Positions 18,380 to 24,932 of a DNA stretch of 64,000 nucleotides are shown here, piece after piece. The first letter of the stretch is position 1, and each line of letters starts with the position of its first letter. Position numbers and translations under genes: made by a program. Under the pieces are notes generated by a model. The model ran no database searches. It was given only the letters and a program-made list of their open reading frames with translations, and was not told the origin of the DNA. The stretch comes from Streptomyces sp. DH41 (GTDB taxonomy: Bacteria; Actinomycetota; Actinomycetes; Streptomycetales; Streptomycetaceae). The DNA is taken from assembly GCF_029813785.1 (NCBI RefSeq), contig NZ_JARVKY010000010.1:124001-188000 (forward strand), read 5' to 3'.

Positions 18380-19828
18380 TCAGCCTTCGCCGCCGGCCTC
18401 CCGGGACACCGCCTCGGCCGCCTTCGCCGCCGCGCTCCCCGGACGCTTCCGAGCCACCCAACCCTCGATATTCCGCTGCTGGCCACGGGCCACGGCCAGC
18501 GAACCGGGCGGCACATCCTTCGTGATCACCGAGCCGGCGGCGGTGTACGCACCGTCCCCGACCGTGACAGGAGCCACAAACATGTTGTCCGAACCCGTAC
18601 GGCAGTGCGAGCCCACAGTGGTGTGGTGCTTGTCCTGCCCGTCGTAGTTCACGAACACGCTCGCGGCACCGATGTTCGTGTACTCACCGATCGTCGCGTC
18701 ACCCACATAGGAGAGGTGCGGAACCTTCGTCCCCTCGCCGATCGAGGCGTTCTTCGTCTCCACGTACGCACCGATCTTGGACTTCGACCCCAGACGGGTA
18801 CCGGGACGCAGATACGCGTACGGACCCACCGTCGCCTCCGGACCGACCACGGCACCGAGGGACACCGTGTTGTCCACGCGGGCGCCCGAGCCCACGCGCG
18901 TGTCCGCGAGCCGGGAGTTCGGCCCGACCTCGCAACCCTCGGACAGGTGCGTCGAACCGAGCAGCTGCGTACCCGGGTGGACGACCACGTCCTGCTCGAA
19001 CGTCACCGTCACGTCCACCCACGTCGTCGCCGGGTCCACGACCGTCACGCCGGCCAGCATGGCGTCGTTCAGCAGCCGGTCGTTGAGCGTCCGGCGGGCC
19101 TCGGCGAGCTGCACCCGGTTGTTGATCCCCGCGATCTCCCGGTGGTCACCGGCCACGGACGCGCCCACCCGGTGACCCGCCTCGCGCAGGATCCCGAGCA
19201 CGTCGGTGAGGTACTCCTCGCCCTGGCTATTGTCCGTCCGCACCTTCCCCAGCGCCTCGGCGAGCAGCCGCCCGTCGAAGGCGAAGACACCCGAGTTGAT
19301 CTCACGGATCGCCCGCTGCGACTCGGAGGCGTCCTTGTGCTCGACGATCGCGGTCACGGCACCGGAGGCCCCGTCCCGCACGATCCGGCCGTACCCCGTC
19401 GCGTCCGGCACCTCCGCCGTCAGCACGGTCACGGCGTTCCCGTCGGCGGAGTGCGTGGCGGCCAGCGCCCGCAGCGTCCCACCGGTGAGCAGCGGAGTGT
19501 CACCGCAGACGACCACGACCGTGCCGTCCACGGCACCGCCCAGCGCCTCCAGCCCCATCCGCACGGCGTGCCCGGTGCCGTTCTGCTGCTCCTGCACGGC
19601 GGTGCGCACGTCGGGGGCGACCTCGGCGAGGTGCGCGGTGACCTTCTCGCGGGCGTGCCCGACGACGGCGACCAGGTTCTCCGGGTCCAGCTCACCGGCT
19701 GCGGCGAGCACGTGCCCCACGAGGGACCGGCCGCACAGCTCGTGCAGGACCTTGGGTGTGGCCGACTTCATACGGGTGCCCTCACCCGCTGCGAGAACGA
19801 CGACGGCGGCCGGGCGAATGGCGCTCAC
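18380..19828 (-). CDS. glmU: bifunctional GlmU (UDP-GlcNAc pyrophosphorylase / GlcN-1-P acetyltransferase)
   Basis: Makes UDP-N-acetylglucosamine for cell wall synthesis. The N-terminal uridyltransferase has VVVLAAGEGTRMKSATPKVLHELCGRSL and QNGTGHAVRMGLEAL. The C-terminal left-handed beta-helix acetyltransferase shows hexapeptide repeats and GAYVETKNASIGEGTKVPHLSYVGDATIG, with NYDGQDKHHTTVGSHC near the active site. I chose GTG 19828 with GAAGGG upstream, giving 482 residues, the usual Streptomyces length; an ATG at 19864 has no Shine-Dalgarno. First gene of glmU-prs. Confidence 0.97.
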   Translation of the reverse strand: MSAIRPAAVVVLAAGEGTRMKSATPKVLHELCGRSLVGHVLAAAGELDPENLVAVVGHAREKVTAHLAEVAPDVRTAVQEQQNGTGHAVRMGLEALGGAVDGTVVVVCGDTPLLTGGTLRALAATHSADGNAVTVLTAEVPDATGYGRIVRDGASGAVTAIVEHKDASESQRAIREINSGVFAFDGRLLAEALGKVRTDNSQGEEYLTDVLGILREAGHRVGASVAGDHREIAGINNRVQLAEARRTLNDRLLNDAMLAGVTVVDPATTWVDVTVTFEQDVVVHPGTQLLGSTHLSEGCEVGPNSRLADTRVGSGARVDNTVSLGAVVGPEATVGPYAYLRPGTRLGSKSKIGAYVETKNASIGEGTKVPHLSYVGDATIGEYTNIGAASVFVNYDGQDKHHTTVGSHCRTGSDNMFVAPVTVGDGAYTAAGSVITKDVPPGSLAVARGQQRNIEGWVARKRPGSAAAKAAEAVSREAGGEG

Positions 19829-19902
19829 GGGATGCCCTTCGACTGAGGGGGTGGGGGTGGACATCCGCAGGATACCGGGGTGGTTCGTGGGGGACATGAG
19901 TG

Positions 19903-19930
19903 CGGGCCCTGACTGAGTGGTCAGGGCCCG
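19903..19930 (-). terminator. terminator downstream of tRNA-Gln
   Basis: CGGGCCCTGAC (19903-19913) pairs perfectly with GTCAGGGCCCG (19920-19930) around a 6-base loop. It directly follows the tRNA-Gln 3' end on the minus strand and precedes glmU. Confidence 0.85.
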
Positions 19931-19939
19931 AACCGAGCA

Positions 19940-20014
19940 TGGCTCCCCCGCCAGGACTCGAACCTGAAATACATCGTCCAAAGCGACGCGTGTTGCCGAT
20001 TACACCACGGGGGA
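19940..20014 (-). tRNA. tRNA-Gln, anticodon UUG, CCA encoded
   Basis: Read on the minus strand, the acceptor arm TCCCCCG pairs with CGGGGGA, followed by discriminator G and encoded CCA (19940-19942). The anticodon stem CGTCG/CGATG holds loop CTTTGGA, so the anticodon is TTG, reading CAA. The T-arm contains GGTTCGAGTCC. The mature body without CCA is 19943-20014, 72 bases. Confidence 0.95.
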
Positions 20015-20028
20015 TTACCGGGTGCAGC

Positions 20029-20898
20029 CTACGCGGTTCGCCGCTTGGCCTCCACCACCATGCCAGACCACCAGCCTTCGATGCGACGGTACAAATCGGC
20101 TCCTCCGCGGACATCGACGCGGAGGCAGCCGTAGTAGGTCTCGTCAGTGTTCTTGCGGTTCGTGCTGGGGTTGTGCTTTTTCAGCGTCGTCTTGAGAAGC
20201 GCTGTTCGTTCAATGCCCACATGGTCTGTCCAGAACTGCTCGGCGCCTGCCACATCGGCGGTCTCGTGGATGTGCACGGCGAACTTGAGGCGCATCGGCT
20301 CAACGCGGAGCAGGTGTAGCCAGGCGAGGAAGAGCGTGATCATGTCAGGGTCGCTGTTGACAAAGGTGACCCGCTCCTGTCGCCGGTAGGGCTTGCTCTT
20401 GGAGCCTTCAGCCCAGTAGAGACCCACGCCCACCAGGAACAGCTCACGGTCGGTCATTTGTGCGATCTCCTGGGTTGCTGCCTGCTTGGTTCGCTGACGT
20501 TCCTCTTCTCGAAGACGCAGCGTCGCCTCCCAACCGCGCTTGGCGATCACCGAAGCTTCCTCACGTGTCCGTTTCCGTCGCTCCGGCTTCGGCAGGTCAC
20601 GTACCCAGAGCGAGATCGAGCTCTTGCTGCACCCCAGCTCCACCTGGATCTGGTCGTAAGTCCACCCCTGGAGCCGCAGCTCCCGCGCCCGCTCCCGTAC
20701 GTCGTCCTTCGCGTTCGGGCGCTTCGTCCACTCCGGGGGTGGCTCGCCCTCCAGGAGGCGGTTGAGGATGTCGTTGTTGTCGACGTGGAGCCGGTCGCGG
20801 ATCTGGCGGCGGCTCAGGCCCTCGCGCCGCAGCGCCACCGCCCGCTCCCGCAACCCTTCGAAGTCCGCGTACTTGTTCTGTGGATGTGCCATAGGCAT
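20029..20898 (-). CDS. double-HTH protein with LAGLIDADG-like C-terminal domain
   Basis: 289 residues from ATG 20898 (or 287 from 20892). The N-terminal half has two helix-turn-helix units: RERAVALRREGLSRRQIRDRL and, after a KRPNAKDDV linker, RARELRLQGWTYDQIQVELGCSKSSISLWVRDL. A basic coiled stretch (RRKRTREEAS...RLREEERQRT) follows. Then ELFLVGVGLYWAEGSK resembles a LAGLIDADG helix, with FVNSDPDMITLFLAWL and a C-terminal YYGCLRVDVRGGADLYRRIEGWWSG. This resembles single-motif homing endonuclease or WhiA/HTH-type DNA-binding proteins. The function is not established. It ends only 15 bases from tRNA-Gln, upstream of it on the same strand. Confidence 0.8.
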   Translation of the reverse strand: MPMAHPQNKYADFEGLRERAVALRREGLSRRQIRDRLHVDNNDILNRLLEGEPPPEWTKRPNAKDDVRERARELRLQGWTYDQIQVELGCSKSSISLWVRDLPKPERRKRTREEASVIAKRGWEATLRLREEERQRTKQAATQEIAQMTDRELFLVGVGLYWAEGSKSKPYRRQERVTFVNSDPDMITLFLAWLHLLRVEPMRLKFAVHIHETADVAGAEQFWTDHVGIERTALLKTTLKKHNPSTNRKNTDETYYGCLRVDVRGGADLYRRIEGWWSGMVVEAKRRTA

Positions 20899-21027
20899 AC
20901 CGTCCGGCCGGAATCCTCCCCTCCGGAGGTGAACGGCGTACGGTTCGCCAGTTCGAGGGATATCGCGTCGTATCGCTTGTCGAAAGTCGCCGGAAATGTG
21001 CCGCCCGCCGCCCGTAGGCTGGTGGGT

Positions 21028-22350
21028 ATGACCACGACGGGGGAAGACCACGTACCGGCCCGGGGTGGGCCTTGGTGGTGGGACAGGCGGCGCGGTGCGG
21101 TGCTCGATGTGAGCCTCGGTGTCGTGTCCGCGTTGGAGTGCGCGGCGGAGGGGGTTCCGTTCGCGCGGGACGCCGGGATCCCGTGGGCGGCGGGGGTCGT
21201 CTTCGGGTTGCTGGCCGGTTCGGTGCTGGTGGTGCGGCGGCGGTGGCCGATCGCGGTCGTGCTGGTGGCGATCGCCATCACGCCCGCGCAGATGGGCTTC
21301 CTGATGGGCGTCGTCGGCCTCTACACGCTCGCGGCGTGCGAGTTGCCGCGGCGGATCATCGGTTCGCTGGCCGGCATGTCGATGCTGGGGACGTTGATCG
21401 TGACGTTCGTGCGGGTGCGGCAGGACATGGTGCGGGAGGACCTGGGGGTCGGGGACTGGGTCCTGCCTTTCGCGGCGATCACGATGTCGGTGGGGGCGAC
21501 CGCGCCGCCGTTGCTGCTGGGCCTGTACGTGGGGCAGCGTCGGCGGCTGATGGAGAGTCTGCGGGAGCGGGCGGACAGCCTGGAGCGGGAGCTGCAGTTG
21601 CTCGCCGAGCGTGCGGAGGAGCGCGCGGAGTGGGCGCGGGGTGAGGAGCGGACGCGGATCGCCCGGGAGATGCACGACGTGGTGGCGCATCGGGTGAGTC
21701 TGATGGTGGTGCACGCGGCGGCGTTGCAGGCGGTGGCGCGGAAGGATCCCGAGAAGGCGGTGAAGAACGCCGCGCTGGTGGGGGACATGGGGCGGCAGGC
21801 GCTGACGGAGTTGCGGGAGATGCTCGGGGTGCTGCGCAGTGGCGGGGCCGGTGCGCGGGCGGAGCGGGCGTCGGTGCCGTTGGCGGCGGTGGGGGTGGCC
21901 GCGGCGGCGGCGGCCTCGCGGGCCGCGGGTGACGGTGAGGGGCTCGCCGAGGGGCCTTTTCTGTCCGAGTTGGGTGAGCTGATCGGGCAGTCGGAGGCGG
22001 CGGGGATGGTCGTGGATCTGTCGGTGGAGGGGGAGGAGCGGTCGTATGCGGCGGGGGTGGAGCAGACGGCGTTCCGGGTGGTGCAGGAGGCGTTGACGAA
22101 CGTGCACAAGCACGCGGCGGGCGCGAAGACGTACGTACGGCTGGCGCACCGGGTGTCGGAGGTGGCGATGCAGGTGGAGAACGAGCCGCCGCCGGAGGTG
22201 TCGTCGGAGTCGTCGGCGCGGTTGCCGTCGGGTGGCAACGGGCTGGTGGGGATGAAGGAGCGGGTGGCCGCTCTGGGGGGTGTGTTCGTGTCGGGGCCGA
22301 CGGACGCGGGGGGTTTCCGGGTGTCGGCGGTGATTCCGGCTTCGTCGTAG
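21028..22350 (+). CDS. HisKA_3-type sensor histidine kinase, orphan
   Basis: 440-residue kinase from ATG 21028. About five hydrophobic spans occupy residues 20-175 (including AAGVVFGLLAGSVLVV, PIAVVLVAIAI and LPFAAITMSVGATAPPLLLGLYVG). A coiled coil follows, then the dimerisation/phospho-acceptor box EERTRIAREMHDVVAHRVSLMVVHA with the His. The ATPase domain has N-box VVQEALTNVHKHA and GGNGLVGMKERV. The first Gly box (DxGxG) is missing: the equivalent segment is VAMQVENEPPPEV. No response regulator is beside it. NarL-type kinases normally pair with LuxR-type regulators such as the orphan at 6.7 kb, but that pairing is speculation. Confidence 0.9.
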   Translation: MTTTGEDHVPARGGPWWWDRRRGAVLDVSLGVVSALECAAEGVPFARDAGIPWAAGVVFGLLAGSVLVVRRRWPIAVVLVAIAITPAQMGFLMGVVGLYTLAACELPRRIIGSLAGMSMLGTLIVTFVRVRQDMVREDLGVGDWVLPFAAITMSVGATAPPLLLGLYVGQRRRLMESLRERADSLERELQLLAERAEERAEWARGEERTRIAREMHDVVAHRVSLMVVHAAALQAVARKDPEKAVKNAALVGDMGRQALTELREMLGVLRSGGAGARAERASVPLAAVGVAAAAAASRAAGDGEGLAEGPFLSELGELIGQSEAAGMVVDLSVEGEERSYAAGVEQTAFRVVQEALTNVHKHAAGAKTYVRLAHRVSEVAMQVENEPPPEVSSESSARLPSGGNGLVGMKERVAALGGVFVSGPTDAGGFRVSAVIPASS

Positions 22351-22428
22351 CCGCGGGGTCGGTCGGTGGCCGGCACGGTGCTGGCCGTGAGGGTGTGCCG
22401 TGGCAGTGGCCGTCGGCGTCGGTGTGCG

Positions 22429-22923
22429 TCAGCCCGTGGTGAGGCGGGTCGGCTGGGTGCCGGCGACGAGGGTGGCGAGGGCCTGGTCGATGGTGGGGCC
22501 GAGGTACCAGTCGCCGGTGTGGTCGAGGGCGTAGACGCGGCCCTCAGTGTCGATGGCGATGAGGGCCTGGCTGTCGGTCTCGGCGCCGAGGGGGCAGGTC
22601 TGGGTGTCGAGGGCGCGGCCGAGGTCGCCGAGGGTGCGGGCCAGGTGGAGGCCGTGCAGGGGGTCCAGGTGGAGGGTGGCGGGGGCGATCTGGCGGCCGG
22701 GGCCGGTGGGGGTGAGGTGGAGGCCGCCGAATTCGGCCCAGGCCTCGACCGCGGCGGGGAAGACGGTGTGCCGGTGTCCTGCGGGTGAGGTGTGTTCGCG
22801 CAGGGTGTCGGCCCAGATCTCGGCCTGCTTGATGTCCCAGCGTCCGGGTTGCCAGCCGGCGTCCCGCAGGGCGGCGTCGACGGGGACGGGGAAGCGGGTG
22901 GTGGAGGTGCGGTCGGCGTGCAT
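22429..22923 (-). CDS. SUKH-3 family immunity-type protein
   Basis: 164 residues from ATG 22923 (MHADRTSTTRFPVPVDAALR). The fold signature of SUKH-3 proteins is visible: VPVDAALRDAGWQPGRWD at the N-terminus, AVEAWAEFGGLHLTPTGPGR centrally, and TEGRVYALDHTGDWYLGPTIDQALATLV at the end. SUKH proteins act as immunity factors against nuclease and deaminase toxins in polymorphic toxin systems. It lies directly downstream of a YwqJ-type deaminase gene on the same strand, making a toxin/immunity-like pair. The frame is open further upstream but that part is Arg/Pro-rich and not conserved-looking. Confidence 0.85.
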   Translation of the reverse strand: MHADRTSTTRFPVPVDAALRDAGWQPGRWDIKQAEIWADTLREHTSPAGHRHTVFPAAVEAWAEFGGLHLTPTGPGRQIAPATLHLDPLHGLHLARTLGDLGRALDTQTCPLGAETDSQALIAIDTEGRVYALDHTGDWYLGPTIDQALATLVAGTQPTRLTTG

Positions 22924-22941
22924 CTGCCCTTGGCTTCGTTT

Positions 22942-22973
22942 CGGTCGGCTCGGTCGGCTCGGTCGGCTCGGTG
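22942..22973. repeat. three tandem CGGTCGGCT units between deaminase and SUKH-3 genes
   Basis: A 9-base unit CGGTCGGCT is repeated three times from 22942, followed by a partial copy. It lies in the 110-base gap between the two minus-strand genes, just upstream of the SUKH-3 start. Confidence 0.8.
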
Positions 22974-23033
22974 GTGACGTGCCGTGTGCCGTGTTGTGTG
23001 GCGCGGGTGGTCTTTGGCGTGGGTCGCCGGGGG

Positions 23034-23615
23034 TCAGTCGTCGTGCGTCGTGGGGTCGACGACTCGGACGCCGAAGTGGGCGCTGAGGGCGGTGCAGGCG
23101 CGGCACGGTGCGGCGAAGCTGCCGTGGAGGGGGTCGCCGTCCTCGCGGATGCGGCGGGTGGTGAGTTTGGCGTGTTTGAGTGCTTTGCGGGCTTCGCCGT
23201 TGGTCATGGGTTTTCGGGCGGCGCGTTTGCTGCGGGTGGCGTCCGCGGTGGCCAGGTGCCGTGAGATGAGGATGGTCTCGGCGCACCGGCCGGTGTAACG
23301 GTCTCGTTGGCCGCTGGTGAGGGTGTCGAGGAAGTCCTGTACGAGGTGGTGCAGGGCCGGGGGTGTGTCGGCGCGGGTGGCGGTGCCGGTGAGGGTGGTG
23401 CCGCGGACCGAGAGTGCGGCGGCGACGGTGGGGAGGATGCCGTCGCGCCGGTGCTGGAGAGTGGGGGTGTGGAGGGCTTCGGTGGCGCTCCAGCCGATGC
23501 GGGGGTCGCCGCCGCGGGGGTCGCCGTCGCGGAGGTGGCCGCCGCGTGGATCGCCGCCGCGGGGGCCGTCGGGCCGTCCCGTGTGGGGTCCCGCCTGTGT
23601 CGCACTCATGATCAT
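23034..23615 (-). CDS. YwqJ-like deaminase domain protein (toxin-type)
   Basis: 193 residues from ATG 23615, with GGAGG spaced 5 bases upstream. The N-terminal third is a Gly/Asp/Pro/Arg repeat (GDPRGG units) encoded by a degenerate 15-base repeat. The C-terminal half carries a zinc deaminase signature: C111-A-E113 in YTGRCAETILISRHL, and PCRAC with C171 and C174 near the end. This matches YwqJ-type deaminases, the toxin tips of some LXG/polymorphic toxins in Bacillus and actinobacteria. No secretion domain is attached. SUKH-3 follows on the same strand. Whether it acts on nucleic acid or nucleotides is unknown. Confidence 0.8.
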   Translation of the reverse strand: MIMSATQAGPHTGRPDGPRGGDPRGGHLRDGDPRGGDPRIGWSATEALHTPTLQHRRDGILPTVAAALSVRGTTLTGTATRADTPPALHHLVQDFLDTLTSGQRDRYTGRCAETILISRHLATADATRSKRAARKPMTNGEARKALKHAKLTTRRIREDGDPLHGSFAAPCRACTALSAHFGVRVVDPTTHDD

Positions 23616-23899
23616 CTTCCCCTCCTGAGCATCCCCCCGAAGGTCACAGAGTGCCAAATCCCGTGGCTGCTGCGGAAGCTGGGGCGTGTTGACACGCCCG
23701 GGCGTGGGCGTTGCGTCACGGCAGGGTGACGGCTGGTCACGGAAGTGGAGGGGCGGGGGTCGGGTGCGGGGTCCGGTGCCGGTGACCCGTCCCGTCGTAC
23801 CGCATAGGCTGTCGGCACCGCGATCGCGTGCGGTGACCGGACAGTGCAGACGGATTCGGTCGGACCCAGATCAGACAGACGCCGCAGGGGGCAACCGCC

Positions 23900-24925
23900 A
23901 TGACGACAGGTCGGCTCGGGCTGGGGGCACCTCCCGGCCGCCAGGCCGGGGGACACGCCGCGCCGCCGAACGCGGCCTATGCCGGGCAGGTCGTGCATTT
24001 CCCGGATCCGGTGCGGGCGGCGCGTCACCCGAGAGGGGTACGGGTGGACGAGGGCGGTTACCCCGTCTTCTCGCCGTACGCCCGTGCGATCGCGGAGATC
24101 GCGGACCCGCCGGAGGGGTTCGGTGTCGACGAGCTGCGGCTGACGGACTACGTGTCGGCGAACGCCGCGCTGTCGGCGTCGGGGCACGAGTTGTGGGACA
24201 CGGTGCCGGCGGTGGCGACGCCGCACGGCTGGACGTGGCACCACGTGGCCGGTTCACGGCGGATGGAGCTGGTCCCGGTCGAGGTGAAGGCGCTGCTGCG
24301 CCATCACGGCGGGATCGCGACGGCGGCGGTGGACCAGGGCAAGCGCGGGACGAGGCCGTTGCAGGAGACGCGTCCGGCGCACTTCGGTCTGCCGAAGTCG
24401 GGTGTGGCCGTGTCGGAGCAGCAGGTGCAGGAGGTCGAGGAGGACCTCGGGTACCGGCTGCCGGGCGCGTACCGGTCGTTCCTGAAGGCGGCGGGTGGTT
24501 GCGCGCCGGTGGGTACGGCGCTGGACGCGGAGCTGGGGCTGCTGGTCGACCAGCCGTTCTTCACGGTGCGTGAGGAGGCGGCGGTCAATGACCTGGTCTA
24601 TGTCAACAAGTGTCTGCGGGACCACCTGACGAAGGACTACCTGGGCGTCGCGTTCGTCCAGGGCGGTCTGCTCGCGGTGAAGGTGAAGGGCGAGCGGATC
24701 GGTTCGGTGTGGTTCTGCGCCTACGACGATGTGCGGGACGTGGACCCGTCGTGGCCGCCGGCGGATCGCGTGGAGCGGTTGCTGCTGCCGTGCGGTGACG
24801 ACTTCGACGCGTTCCTGTCGAGGCTGGCGGGGTCCCCGCCGGAGCTGGAGACGGTGGCGAACCTGATGGTGGACGGCGGGTTCGCGCGTGCGGTGCCCGT
24901 GGCGTCGGCGTCGGTAGGGGAGTGA
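23900..24925 (+). CDS. WHH-motif nuclease domain fused to SUKH (SMI1/KNR4) domain
   Basis: 341 residues from ATG 23900. Residues about 75-145 contain DYVSANAALSASG...HGWTWHHVAGSRRMELVPVEV and LLRHHGGI. This is the WHH variant of the HNH/Endo VII nuclease fold seen in bacterial toxins (W113, H114, H115). Residues about 170-325 are an SMI1/KNR4 SUKH domain (SEQQVQEVEEDLGYRLPGAYRSF, then GSVWFCAYDDVRD and DFDAFLSRL). Toxin-type and immunity-type domains are therefore in one chain. No signal peptide. It is followed 7 bases later by the 935-residue gene, probably one operon. Confidence 0.82.
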   Translation: MTTGRLGLGAPPGRQAGGHAAPPNAAYAGQVVHFPDPVRAARHPRGVRVDEGGYPVFSPYARAIAEIADPPEGFGVDELRLTDYVSANAALSASGHELWDTVPAVATPHGWTWHHVAGSRRMELVPVEVKALLRHHGGIATAAVDQGKRGTRPLQETRPAHFGLPKSGVAVSEQQVQEVEEDLGYRLPGAYRSFLKAAGGCAPVGTALDAELGLLVDQPFFTVREEAAVNDLVYVNKCLRDHLTKDYLGVAFVQGGLLAVKVKGERIGSVWFCAYDDVRDVDPSWPPADRVERLLLPCGDDFDAFLSRLAGSPPELETVANLMVDGGFARAVPVASASVGE

Positions 24926-24932
24926 GCTGACG

